Assembly: GCF_008704555.1 (NCBI RefSeq)
Contig: NZ_CP023702.1
Coordinates: forward strand, 4,936,001 to 5,000,000
Origin: Streptomyces nitrosporeus
GTDB lineage: Bacteria; Actinomycetota; Actinomycetes; Streptomycetales; Streptomycetaceae
Direction: 5' to 3'
DNA: 64,000 bases
The position numbers and the translations under genes were made by a program. The first letter of the stretch is position 1, and every line of letters begins with the position of its first letter. Below, piece by piece: positions 10,001 through 17,741 of this stretch. The notes under the pieces are model-generated. The model was not told where the DNA came from and did not search any database. It was given only the letters and a program-made list of their open reading frames with translations.

Positions 10001-10150
10001 TACATGAGGCGCGGACTCTTCCCCCACGAGGGCGTCAATGGGTTCTCGGCCCGTGTGGTCGAGCTGCTTCAGGCGCTCCTGGAGGCGGCGGGTGATGAGC
10101 GTTTCGTACAACCCGACGACCGGGGCTGTCTGGGCGGAGCTGCTGGACAT
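7013..10150 (-). CDS. PLD-nuclease / SF2 helicase / DUF3427 fusion protein
   Basis: A 1045-residue multidomain protein. Residues about 130-260 form a phospholipase-D-like nuclease module with a single HxK motif (LHAKAWLF) followed by YVGSSNLS. The SF2 helicase core follows, with Walker A ATGTGKT, DEAH-type box VIDEFHHG near residue 440, motif III LTATPERMDG, and motif VI QLGRGLRRTEDK. The C-terminal third matches the DUF3427 type region. Such proteins are annotated as DEAD/DEAH helicases and probably cut or remodel DNA; they occur in accessory regions and are plausible anti-phage effectors. Codon usage is clearly less GC-rich at third positions than in neighbouring genes, indicating acquisition. 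It stands alone, with no methyltransferase or specificity subunit adjacent. Confidence 0.85.
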   Translation of the reverse strand: MSSSSAQTAPVVGLYETLITRRLQERLKQLDHTGREPIDALVGEESAPHVLARHVGDIVRRILQGLSPAEQVIAANQILESLNTIEGAAQWVDLITDGPRQLLSVAEQEAPGVYAIRPATPLSETALITNSPEDPSLGFELRAELATADRVDLLCAFVKWHGLRVLESSLASAHARGVPIRVLTTTYIGATERRALDRLVRDFGAEVKVNYELRSTRLHAKAWLFRRDSGFDTAYVGSSNLSKAALLDGLEWNVRLSSVATPSVLNKFEATFDAYWSDHAFETYDPDSDAQRLDEALSHASGSGQPARNTITLSGLEVRPYPHQRDMLERLEVERTVHDRHRNLLVAATGTGKTVMAALDYKRLRHAFGQDLKLLFVAHRKEILEQSLRVYQNVLIDANFGELFFASENPNRWNHVFASVQSLNAQTLERFTPDHFDVIVIDEFHHGTSPTYRKILDHFEPKELLGLTATPERMDGQNVQDEFFGGRIAAEMRLWEALENELLSPFHYFGITDNTDMTAVAWKRGAYDSSALSNIFTGNEARARLVVQAVMDKVTDPGSMRALGFCVSVDHAHFMADFFRRAGIKALALSGETPRHERKAALEQLRSADLQVIFSVDLFNEGLDVPDVDTLLLLRPTSSATVFLQQLGRGLRRTEDKAVLTVLDFIGQHRKEFRFEEQFRALTNLTRNRLLSSIEKGFPQLPSGCQIVLESKAKDLIIDNIRSQIGVNVTQLAREVAAYAQPRLADYLRESGRSLKELYRGNGNSWTGLLRRANLLAPSGPDGETALLKRMSAFLHVDDPLRVGHYTRLLTDDAPAYDDLTETEQAFARMFFFSLWPLGGGFDSYQAGFDTLRPQSAFRDELRQVLDWVLGEADHLPLPLLGTQASLPLTVHSSYSREEILPALGQSVTGGFMPGHFREGVKWCENIQTDALLITLEKDEKDFSPETRYKDYARNDFLFHWESQNQTSESSPTGMRYQNHKSMGSHVLLFVRRYKKTDIGGPQPWMLLGPAEYVEHEGSKPMGIIWKLRHQIPADVLTYSAIAAS

Positions 10151-10316
10151 GGCCGAGTCCCCTCATCTCGTAACCTGCTGTGCGCATTTGTATCAAGGGG
10201 GACTGACACGCCGAGCGTCAGGTGAGCGGCTCAAGAAGGTCGGCGCCGGTCGACAACAGGCTCGGTAGGACCACGCTCGCTGGTGAGGGCTGACCTGTGT
10301 GTACTTCCCCGGCCGC

Positions 10317-10575
10317 TCATCCCCCGCCCCCCGGCAGCGCCTCCACCCCGTCCAGGACCCGGGTCAAGCCGAACTCGAAGAGGGTGCCCAGTTCCAGGTC
10401 GAAGCCGCCCCGTCGAAGAGGGTGGACAGGACCGGGGAGGAGCCCGGCGTCTGGACGGCGTCCATGCGGGGTTCGTCGGCGGTCATCCACTCCTCGGCCG
10501 ACATCCCGGTGTCCTGCCGGGCCAGGGACTCCAGTTCGACGCCTGCCCGGCGGGGCGCCGTATGCCGACGCGGCA
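10317..10575 (-). pseudogene. Frameshifted C-terminal remnant of a TetR/AcrR regulator
   Basis: One minus frame reads VELESLARQDTGMSAEEWM and continues to SPVLSTLFD; the next frame continues FDLELGTLFEFGLTRVLDGV to a TGA at 10317-10319. Together these match the C-terminal effector domain of TetR regulators (TetR_C type). A one-base change in the G-rich run near 10410-10415 separates the frames. The DNA-binding N-terminal half is not found upstream, so this is a truncated and frameshifted relic. Confidence 0.6.
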
Positions 10576-10840
10576 CGCGAGACCCCGGGAGGGCCGGCCG
10601 CGGTCACCGCCGGGCTCCCGGGCCGGGTCGGAGGGGACAGGGGGTGCGGCGAAGGCCGCGGACGCGCCGGGTGCGGCGCGCGCGGTACGGACACCGGGCG
10701 CGGCCGGGGAGCCGGGAGTACGGGGGAGGTGGCCCCTCTCCGGTAGCGGGGGGCGGTACGCGGGCCGATGCTGGTCTGCGTGGTGGTCGTCATGTACGGA
10801 GGCTCGTTCCCGGGTCCCGTGAGGGGCGAAGGAGCGGTTC

Positions 10841-13156
10841 ATGGCTGACGCGTTCCTGATGGTCGTGGACGGCGCCGGCACGGTCACCGGGTGGAGCCCG
10901 GAGGCCGAGCGGCGCTTCGGGCTCACGTCCGCGGAGGCGGAGGGCCGCCGGATGGCGGACGTGCTGGCCCGCGGGCGGCGGAGCGAGGGGGGCGGAAAGG
11001 GCGCGGAGGGCCTGCGCCTGCTGCCCCTGGAGGGAGCGGACTGGGAGGTCAGAGCCGCCGGCCAGGACGGTACCGCCCTCGGCAGGGCACTGCTGGACGT
11101 GCTGTTCACCCAGGGACATGTACGCGTCTACGTACTCGACCCGGACCTGACCGTACTGCGGGTCAGCGACCCCACCGAGGACGGGGCCGTCGCGGACCGG
11201 AGGGTCGGCCGCCCCTTCGGCGACGCCGCCGGTTTCGAGGACCGGCGGCGTGTGCACCGCTACCTGAAGGAGGTCCTCGACACGGGGACGCCCGGCGTCG
11301 AGCGGTCGTTCCGGGCCCGTCCGGAGAGCAGGGGAGGCAGGTGGCGCACCATCTCCCTGACGGCTTCCAGGCTCCAGGAGGGGCACGGTGCGGGGCCGGG
11401 CGCGGAAGGCCGGATCCTGGGCCTCGCCGTGTGCGCCACCGACATCACCGAGCGGACACGGCGGCAGGGCCGGGACGAGGCGCTCGCCGCGGTACGCGAG
11501 AAGGTGGGATCCACCCTGGACGTCGAGGCCACCTGCCGGCTCCTCGTCGACGCGCTGGTCCCCGGTTACGCCGACGTGGGCACCGTCGAGGTCGTCGACA
11601 GCGTCCTGCGCGGCGAGAACCCCAGGACCGGCCCGCTGGACCGGGGGGTGCCGCTGCGGCGGGGCGCCTACGCGGGCAGCGAGGCTCCGGCCCACCCGGT
11701 CGGGGACGTACGCGCCGTGCCGCCGGGAACGCCCTACCAGCGGGCCCTGACCGACCTGCGGGCGCGTGTCGTCCCGCTGGCCGAGCTGCCCTGGGCCGAC
11801 GCCGACCCGGCACGCGCCCGGTCCGTCCGCTCCATCGGCGCCCACTCGATGCTGCTGGCGCCGCTGTCCCTGCGCGGAGCGGTCCTCGGACTCATCAGCC
11901 TCTACCGCTGCGGGGACTCCGAGCCCTTCACCGAGGAGGACGTCCCGGCCGCGGCGGCCATGGCGTCACGGACCGCCCTCGGCATCGACAACGCCCGCCG
12001 CTACGTGCGCGAGTACACCATCGCCAGCACGCTCCAGCGCCGGCTGCTGCCGCAGCGCCCCGCCGCCCAGCCCGCCGTGGAGACCGGCCACCTGCTGCTG
12101 CCCGGCGGGGGCAGCGGCTGCTGGTTCGACACCATCTCCCTGTCCGGGGCACGCACCGGCCTGGTCATCGGGGAGGTGGCCGAGCACGGCATCCACGCGG
12201 CCACGGCCATGGGGCAGCTGCGCACCGCCATCCAGGCCCTCGCCCCCCTCGACCTGGAACCGGACGAACTGCTGGCCCGGCTGTACGACACGGCGGCACG
12301 GCTGGCCGAGGAACGCGCGCAACTGCCGCCGAGCGACCCGCTGCACCGCGAACGGCTGACCGCGACCTGCGCGTACGCCGTGTACGACCCGTTCGCCGAA
12401 ACCTGCACCATCGCCTCGGCCGGCCACCCCGCGCCGCTCGTCGTGGGCCCCGACAGCCGTTCGTACATCGCGGGGCTGCCGGTGGGGCCGCCGCTGGGAA
12501 CCGTGGACCGGGAACCCGTCGCCGCCTCCACCTTCCCACTCCGCGAGGGCAGTCTCCTCGCGCTCTACAGCAGCGCCCTGCAGAGCCACGCCGAACCCTC
12601 CTCCGGCGTGCTGCGCCAGGCGTTCGCACGGCCGGAGCGCCCGCTGCGGGAGCTGTGCGACGAGGCTTCCTACGTGCTGCCCGACACCCCGGAGATCCGC
12701 GGAGCCGCCCTGCTCCTGGCCAGGACCCGGGCGATGCCCGCCGACCGCTACGGGGCCTGGGAACTGCCCTACGACAAGACGGCCCCGGCGACCGCCCGCC
12801 GGCTGACGCACAAACGGCTGTCCGACTGGCAGCTCGACGGCGACACCGGGGAGGCCACCGAACTCATCGTCAGCGAACTGGTCACCAACGCGGTGCGCTA
12901 CGGAAGGCCGCCGGTCGAGCTGCGCCTCATCCTCGACCGGGGTCTGACCTGCGAGATCCGCGACGGCAGTACCACCGCCCCGCACATGAAGTACGCGGGG
13001 GCCGTGGACGAGGGCGGCCGGGGACTGTTCATCATCTCCCAGCTCGCCACGCTGTGGGGCACCCGCTACGCGTCGGAGGGCAAGACCGTCTGGTCGGAAC
13101 AGGCGCTGCCGGAGCCGGAATCGGAACAGGCGCTGCCGGAACCGGACGGGGAATGA
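10841..13156 (+). CDS. PAS-GAF-SpoIIE-like-HATPase signalling protein, degenerate phosphatase site
   Basis: A 771-residue protein resembling RsbU/RsbW-type fusions. Order: PAS (residues about 1-90), second PAS/PAC (about 88-205), GAF (about 215-390), SpoIIE-like PP2C (about 400-635), HATPase_c anti-sigma kinase-like domain (about 640-755). The kinase part keeps the N-box (ELIVSELVTNAVRYG) and GRGLFIISQLA. In the phosphatase part the expected metal ligands are altered: the GGDWYD-type Asp is Cys427 (GCWFD), GDVxGHG reads GEVAEHG (445-450), and the usual terminal DD before LLVAR reads RGAALLLAR. It may therefore be a pseudo-phosphatase. The C-terminus carries a duplicated SEQALPEP. Role in stress-sigma or anti-sigma partner switching is inferred. 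Confidence 0.85.
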   Translation: MADAFLMVVDGAGTVTGWSPEAERRFGLTSAEAEGRRMADVLARGRRSEGGGKGAEGLRLLPLEGADWEVRAAGQDGTALGRALLDVLFTQGHVRVYVLDPDLTVLRVSDPTEDGAVADRRVGRPFGDAAGFEDRRRVHRYLKEVLDTGTPGVERSFRARPESRGGRWRTISLTASRLQEGHGAGPGAEGRILGLAVCATDITERTRRQGRDEALAAVREKVGSTLDVEATCRLLVDALVPGYADVGTVEVVDSVLRGENPRTGPLDRGVPLRRGAYAGSEAPAHPVGDVRAVPPGTPYQRALTDLRARVVPLAELPWADADPARARSVRSIGAHSMLLAPLSLRGAVLGLISLYRCGDSEPFTEEDVPAAAAMASRTALGIDNARRYVREYTIASTLQRRLLPQRPAAQPAVETGHLLLPGGGSGCWFDTISLSGARTGLVIGEVAEHGIHAATAMGQLRTAIQALAPLDLEPDELLARLYDTAARLAEERAQLPPSDPLHRERLTATCAYAVYDPFAETCTIASAGHPAPLVVGPDSRSYIAGLPVGPPLGTVDREPVAASTFPLREGSLLALYSSALQSHAEPSSGVLRQAFARPERPLRELCDEASYVLPDTPEIRGAALLLARTRAMPADRYGAWELPYDKTAPATARRLTHKRLSDWQLDGDTGEATELIVSELVTNAVRYGRPPVELRLILDRGLTCEIRDGSTTAPHMKYAGAVDEGGRGLFIISQLATLWGTRYASEGKTVWSEQALPEPESEQALPEPDGE

Positions 13157-13172
13157 CCCCGCGGGCGCCGGG

Positions 13173-13397
13173 TCACGCGCCGGCGTCCTCCGCCCGGACG
13201 TGGGCGACCAGGGCGTTGGCGTGGCCGTGGCCCATCGCGTGCTCGGACTTGAGCCAGGAGACCAGCTCCATGTGTCCGGTCAGCGGTGAGGCGCGGATGA
13301 GCTCCTTCCACTCCGCGACCGGCCGGCCGTACTTCTTCTCGATCGCGGGGAAGTAGCTCGCGGGGCCCTTCACCCGGCCGTCCGTCCGGTCACTCAC
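13173..13397 (-). CDS. DUF4287 domain protein
   Basis: A 74-residue protein (SYFPAIEKKYGRPVAEWKEL, then MGHGHANALVAHVRA) matching the small DUF4287 family often found alone in actinobacteria. Function unknown. It is convergent with the SpoIIE-like gene, with only a short gap and no evident terminator. Confidence 0.8.
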   Translation of the reverse strand: MSDRTDGRVKGPASYFPAIEKKYGRPVAEWKELIRASPLTGHMELVSWLKSEHAMGHGHANALVAHVRAEDAGA

Positions 13398-13489
13398 AGC
13401 CGTCCTCCGTCACGCTCGTCCGGTTCTCGCTCGTTCGTACGGATGGTCAGACCTCTCCCGAACACGGAACTCATCGGCCGTCACCGGCT

Positions 13490-13550
13490 CCGGTCCGGAA
13501 CGGTCCGGGCCGATCCGATCCGGTCCGGAACGGTCCGGGCCGATCCGGCC
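13490..13550. repeat. 30-bp direct repeat, two copies
   Basis: The unit containing CCGGTCCGGAACGGTCCGGG followed by CCGATCCG occurs twice head to tail, with further shorter CCGATCCGG-like echoes to 13600. It occupies the gap between the DUF4287 and SEC-C genes and has no coding content. Confidence 0.7.
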
Positions 13551-13617
13551 TGGGCTGTTCCGTTCCGGTCCCGCCTGGGCCGATCCGGGTCCGGTCCGGG
13601 GCGGGCAGCGGCCGCCG

Positions 13618-14625
13618 TCAGGCCGTGCCGTGGCAGTCGCGGTAGGCGCGCTCCGTCCCGCACCAGCACGCCGCGGCGCGTGCCGGGGGCCACGGCACCG
13701 CGCGGCCACGGGCGGCGAGCGTGGTGGCGTACTGGGGGAGCAGGTCCGGATCGGACGGCGAGGCCGCCTCGGACGCGGCGAACGCCTCGTACGAGGGGAC
13801 CGTGCCGGTGACGATGCCGAGATGCGCGGTGCCCGCCGCCCGCAGGTCGCGCAGCGCCGCCTCCAGCCGGTCCAGGTGGACGGTGTGGCCGGTGTACTCC
13901 CGGCGCAGCTCCGGATAGGCGGTGAGAAGCTCGCCCAGCTCGTCCTCGGGCCAGTGGAGCACCGCGACCGGGAAGGGCCGGGACAGCGCCGCGCGGTAGG
14001 TGCCCAGCTCCGCGCGGAGCCGGGTGATCTCCGCCCGCAGCTCGCCCGGGTCGGAGGAACCGAGGGACCACAGGCGCTTCGGGTCGTGCAGTTCGTCCAG
14101 CGGCACCGCGGCCGTGTGCAGGGTGTCCGCCAGCTCGTCCCAGGCGTCGTGCCCGGCACCCATCAGCCGCCGCACCCGGTGCCGCCCGGTCAGCAGCGCC
14201 CTGGTCGCGTAGGGCACCTCCTCGCCCGGGGTGAGGAGGTCGTTCAGCGCGGTGGAGAAGAAGTCGAGGGCCGACTCCAGCTCGTCGTGCGCCTCCAGGG
14301 TCTGGGCGGCGATGTCCCACGCCGCCGCGTCCAGCGGGCCCGCGGTACGCAGCCCGTCCAGGATCGCGCGGGCCTCCGCCTCGTGGCCGTACTCCCAGAG
14401 GTTGGCGGCCTTGAGCGCTTTGACCAGGTGCGGGTTCTCCACGGCCGTGTCCGGGGAGCCGAGCAGCCGGTCGTAGAGGGTGGTCGCGCGGGCGCGGTCG
14501 CCGGCCAGTTCCAGATGGGCCGCGGCCTGGAGGAACAGCGGTTCCTGGTCCTCGGGGTGCTGCGCCGCGGTACGCAGCAGTCGCTCGGCTTCGGTGATGT
14601 GCTCGGCAGGCGTGTCGGGGCGCAT
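13618..14625 (-). CDS. TPR-like protein with C-terminal SEC-C zinc motif
   Basis: A 335-residue cytoplasmic protein. Residues about 5-160 are TPR-like helical repeats (AERLLRTAAQHPEDQEPLFL, ATTLYDRLLGSPD). A middle part of unknown fold follows, and the end is CWCGTERAYRDCHG, the SEC-C zinc-binding signature also seen at the SecA C-terminus. The motif suggests contact with a ribosome- or SecB-like partner, but no substrate can be named. The start at 14625 (MRPDTP) was chosen as the first Met of the conserved part; longer upstream frames are Arg-rich and not protein-like. Confidence 0.75.
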   Translation of the reverse strand: MRPDTPAEHITEAERLLRTAAQHPEDQEPLFLQAAAHLELAGDRARATTLYDRLLGSPDTAVENPHLVKALKAANLWEYGHEAEARAILDGLRTAGPLDAAAWDIAAQTLEAHDELESALDFFSTALNDLLTPGEEVPYATRALLTGRHRVRRLMGAGHDAWDELADTLHTAAVPLDELHDPKRLWSLGSSDPGELRAEITRLRAELGTYRAALSRPFPVAVLHWPEDELGELLTAYPELRREYTGHTVHLDRLEAALRDLRAAGTAHLGIVTGTVPSYEAFAASEAASPSDPDLLPQYATTLAARGRAVPWPPARAAACWCGTERAYRDCHGTA

Positions 14626-14909
14626 GGACCACACCGTACTGCTGTGCGGGGGCCGGACGAGAGAGCCCTCGGTGGAGTGCCGGTGGAGTTCTGTGTACCG
14701 CCGGACGGGTGACGGGGATATCCGGCCGGGAGCGGCCCGCCCGCACCGCGCGGGACGAGCGGGGCGGAGCCGTCCCGTACGGGAGTGTGAGACCGTTCGT
14801 GTATAACGGCTTGAGGACCGTACGGACCCCTGTCCGTCCGTACCGGGCCGTCGGCGGGCACATCCGCGCCGGCCCGCACGAATGAGGACACACGAGGGGA
14901 GGGGACGCG

Positions 14910-15248
14910 ATGCGCGACGGCACACGCCTGCGCGACGCCGCCGCCCGGCTCCTGCGACCGGTCGTCAGGCCCGCCGCCTTCCTCGTCCTGTTCCTCACCG
15001 AGGTCCTGCTCGCCGAAGGCGGCGGCCTCTACGCCGTCGCGATCGCCGCCACCGCGGCCGCCGGCTCCGCCCTCCTGGTCTGCGCCGTCATCAGCGCCCG
15101 CTGCGCGGCCCCCGTGCCCCGCACCCGGGTGCGCACCGCCTTGCGCGACCGTGAGAAACGCACCGCCTTCCTGCCGCAGCGGGACCCCGACGCCAAGGGC
15201 CGCACCCGGCCCCGGGCCCCCGGGGCCGCCCTCCTGACGGCCGCGTAG
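14910..15248 (+). CDS. Small membrane protein (DUF6412-like) upstream of yidC paralogue
   Basis: A 112-residue protein with two hydrophobic helices (AAFLVLFLTEVLL and YAVAIAATAAAGSALLVCAV) between a basic N-terminus and a polar tail. It sits about 100 bp before a YidC/Oxa1 gene in the same direction, an arrangement I associate with DUF6412 proteins in Streptomyces; the family name is from recall. A GGGAGGGGACG box precedes the ATG. Function unknown, perhaps linked to membrane insertion. Confidence 0.65.
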   Translation: MRDGTRLRDAAARLLRPVVRPAAFLVLFLTEVLLAEGGGLYAVAIAATAAAGSALLVCAVISARCAAPVPRTRVRTALRDREKRTAFLPQRDPDAKGRTRPRAPGAALLTAA

Positions 15249-15350
15249 GGACCCGCACCCTCCCGCTCGTACACCCGCCCGCTCTCGGCGCGGTCCGTCC
15301 TGCCGACCTCTCCTCACCCCGGCACGACGAGACCCCCGGAGGGCTCACCC

Positions 15351-16121
15351 ATGTCCGCTTTCATGTCCGCTTTCGCCGGCCTGGTCGGCGCGCTCGCCGA
15401 CCTGCTCCAGCCGCTTCTGGCGACCGCGTCCACCGCCGCCGCGATCGTCCTGTTCACCGCACTCGTACGGCTCGCCGTACACCCCCTGTCGAGGGCCGCG
15501 GCCCGGGGGCAGAAGGCCCGCACCAAGCTCCAGCCGCAGATCGCCGAACTGCGCAGGAAGCACGCCGGGAACCCGGAGCGGATGCAGAAGGCCCTGATGG
15601 AACTGCACGCGAAGGAGAAGGTCTCCCCGCTCTCCGGGTGCCTGCCCAGCCTGCTCCAGATGCCGGCCTTCTTCCTGCTCTACCACCTCTTCTCCAGCCA
15701 GGACATCGGCGGTGAGCCCAACCGGCTGCTCGGCCACGACCTCCTCGGGGCCCCGCTCGGCGAACGCTGGCACCACGCGCTCGGCGAGGGAGGCCCCTTC
15801 GGGCCGCAGGGCCTGGTCTACCTGGGGCTCTTCGCGATCGTCGCGGCCGTTGCCACCTTCAACTACGGACGTACCAAGCGCCAGATGGCGGCGAACCCCG
15901 TCACCCCGGCCACCGGCCCCGACGGGCAGCCGGTGCCGGGCATGGGGGCCATGACGAAGCTGATGCCGATGATGTCGTTCCTGACGCTCCTCTCCGTGGC
16001 CGTGGTCCCGCTGGCGGCGGCGCTGTACATCGTCACCAGCACCACCTGGACCGCGGTCGAACGCGCGTACCTCTACCGGGACGCCCCCGCCGCGGAGGCC
16101 GCCGTGGCACCCGCCCTCTGA
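15351..16121 (+). CDS. YidC/Oxa1-family membrane protein insertase (paralogue)
   Basis: A 256-residue polytopic protein that helps insert proteins into the inner membrane. The core contains the hydrophilic-groove Arg in LVRLAVHPLSRAAARG, the cytoplasmic coiled hairpin (KLQPQIAELRRKHAGNPERM), the LPSLLQMPAFFLLYHLF helix and two further C-terminal helices. It lacks the large periplasmic domain of Proteobacterial YidC, as usual in actinobacteria. The canonical copy normally lies beside rnpA/rpmH; that context is absent, so this is a second YidC. A GGAGGG box precedes the ATG. Confidence 0.9.
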   Translation: MSAFMSAFAGLVGALADLLQPLLATASTAAAIVLFTALVRLAVHPLSRAAARGQKARTKLQPQIAELRRKHAGNPERMQKALMELHAKEKVSPLSGCLPSLLQMPAFFLLYHLFSSQDIGGEPNRLLGHDLLGAPLGERWHHALGEGGPFGPQGLVYLGLFAIVAAVATFNYGRTKRQMAANPVTPATGPDGQPVPGMGAMTKLMPMMSFLTLLSVAVVPLAAALYIVTSTTWTAVERAYLYRDAPAAEAAVAPAL

Positions 16122-16256
16122 GGGGCCGCCACCGGTACGGGTCCAGGGTGTGAACAGGGTCTTGCGGAGTGATCCGATGTCTTGGACGATCGGACGAGCC
16201 TTTCGCTGGCCGCTACCCACCGACGGGCTCGATCACGACCAAGGGGAGATGGACCG

Positions 16257-17117
16257 TTGAAGCTGCTTCGAGTCGGTACGGCGGGCGCGGAACGTCCCGC
16301 GCTGCTGGACCGTAACGGGACCTTGCGTGACCTCTCGGGCCTGGTGTCCGACATCGACGGTGAGCTGCTCGCCGACGCGTCGGCGCTGGACCGGGTGCGG
16401 CAGGCGGCCGATACACCCGACGTACTGCCGCCACTGGACGCCGAAGGGCTGCGTATCGGCCCGCCGGTCGCCCGGATCGGCAAGATCGTGTGCATCGGGC
16501 TGAACTACCACGACCACGCCGCGGAGACCGGTGCGGCGACCCCCGGGGAGCCGATCCTCTTCCTCAAGTCCCCCGACACCGTCGTCGGACCGGAGGACAC
16601 GGTGCTGGTGCCGCGCGGCAGCCGGAAGACCGACTGGGAGGTCGAGCTCGCGGTCGTCATCGGCCGCACCGCCCGCTACCTCGGCTCCGCCGAGGAGGCG
16701 CTGGGACACGTCGCCGGGTACGCCACGGCGCACGACGTCTCGGAGCGGGAGTTCCAGCTGGAACGGGGCGGCACCTGGGACAAGGGCAAGAACTGCGAGA
16801 CCTTCAACCCGCTCGGCCCGTGGCTGGTCACCGCCGACGAGGTGCCCGACCCGCAGGCGCTGGAGCTGAAACTCTGGGTCAACGGCGAACTGAAGCAGAA
16901 CGGCACGAGCGCCGACCAGATCTTCCCGGTGGGCGAGGTCGTGCGCTACCTCAGCCACTTCATGACGCTCTACCCCGGCGACGTCATCAACACCGGCACC
17001 CCGGCGGGCGTGGCGATGGGGCGGCCCGAACCCAAGCCGTACCTGCGGGCCGGGGACGTCGTCGAGGTCGAGGTCGTGGGCCTGGGACGGCAGCGGCAGG
17101 CGCTCAAGGACGCGTAG
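16257..17117 (+). CDS. Fumarylacetoacetate hydrolase family protein
   Basis: About 286 residues starting at TTG 16257, chosen because an AAGGGGAG box sits 8 bases upstream. FAH-fold motifs are clear: CIGLNYHDHAAETG, ILFLKSPDTVVGP, DWEVELAVVIG with metal-ligand acids, GKNCETFNPLGPWLVT, and NTGTPAGVAMG. These resemble 2,4-didehydro-3-deoxy-L-rhamnonate hydrolase and ureidoglycolate-lyase-type members, so a sugar-acid or 2-oxo-acid C-C or C-O hydrolysis is likely. No sugar-acid pathway genes lie beside it, so the substrate stays open. It is convergent with the next gene across a strong shared terminator. Confidence 0.85.
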   Translation: MKLLRVGTAGAERPALLDRNGTLRDLSGLVSDIDGELLADASALDRVRQAADTPDVLPPLDAEGLRIGPPVARIGKIVCIGLNYHDHAAETGAATPGEPILFLKSPDTVVGPEDTVLVPRGSRKTDWEVELAVVIGRTARYLGSAEEALGHVAGYATAHDVSEREFQLERGGTWDKGKNCETFNPLGPWLVTADEVPDPQALELKLWVNGELKQNGTSADQIFPVGEVVRYLSHFMTLYPGDVINTGTPAGVAMGRPEPKPYLRAGDVVEVEVVGLGRQRQALKDA

Positions 17118-17138
17118 GGCCCGCTTGGCGGACGCGTG

Positions 17139-17172
17139 TGCGGGGGAGGCGGGCCGTCCCGCCTCCCCCGCA
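17139..17172. terminator. Bidirectional terminator, perfect 15-bp stem
   Basis: Arms at 17139-17153 and 17158-17172 are perfectly complementary around a CCGT loop. It sits between two convergent genes and would serve both. Confidence 0.8.
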
Positions 17173-17179
17173 CCGCCCC

Positions 17180-17659
17180 TCAGGAGAAGTGCCGGGTCAG
17201 GAACTGCTCCAGGGCCTCCACCACCAGGGCGTGGTCCTCGGCCTGCGGAAGGCCCGAGACCGTCACCGTGCCGATGACGCCCGCGCCCTCCACCGCGACC
17301 GGGAACGATCCGCCGTGCGCCGCGTAGACGTCCGGGTCCAGCCGGGAGGACTCGTCGAAGGTGGTGCCCTTCGCCCGGAACCGGGTGCCGACGAGGTACG
17401 AACTCTCGCCGTACCGCTCCACCACCCGGCGCTTGCGGTTGATCCACGCGTCGTTGTCCGCGCTCGACCCGGGCAGCGCCGCGTGGAAGAGCTGCTGGGC
17501 CCCGCGCCGGATGTCGATCGCCACCGGGGCGTGCCGCTCACGGGCGAGCGAGACCAGCAGCCCGCCCAGCGCGTACGCCTCGTCGTAGCCGAAGCGCGGC
17601 AGGGTCAGCCGCCGCTCCTGGGCGATCAGCTCGGAGATGGTCGGCGCGGTGGCGCTCAT
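17180..17659 (-). CDS. Heme-degrading domain / UPF0303 family protein
   Basis: A 159-residue cytoplasmic protein of the UPF0303 (GlcG/HbpS-related) fold: LPRFGYDEAYALGGLLVSLA, a central IDIRRGAQQLFHAALPG, and FRAKGTTFDESSRLDPDVYA, then GGSFPVAVEGAGVIGTVTVS. Members are annotated as heme-degrading domain proteins, but enzymology is sparse. The start MSATAPT at 17659 lies about 80 bases downstream of the preceding gene (ending at 17742), so the two are probably cotranscribed. Confidence 0.8.
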   Translation of the reverse strand: MSATAPTISELIAQERRLTLPRFGYDEAYALGGLLVSLARERHAPVAIDIRRGAQQLFHAALPGSSADNDAWINRKRRVVERYGESSYLVGTRFRAKGTTFDESSRLDPDVYAAHGGSFPVAVEGAGVIGTVTVSGLPQAEDHALVVEALEQFLTRHFS

Positions 17660-17741
17660 GCGTGCGGCTCCTCTTCGTGTCGCGTACGTCGTGCCGCCGG
17701 CCCGGACGCCGGGGCGGGTCGTGCCGGGGCGGGACCGGCGG

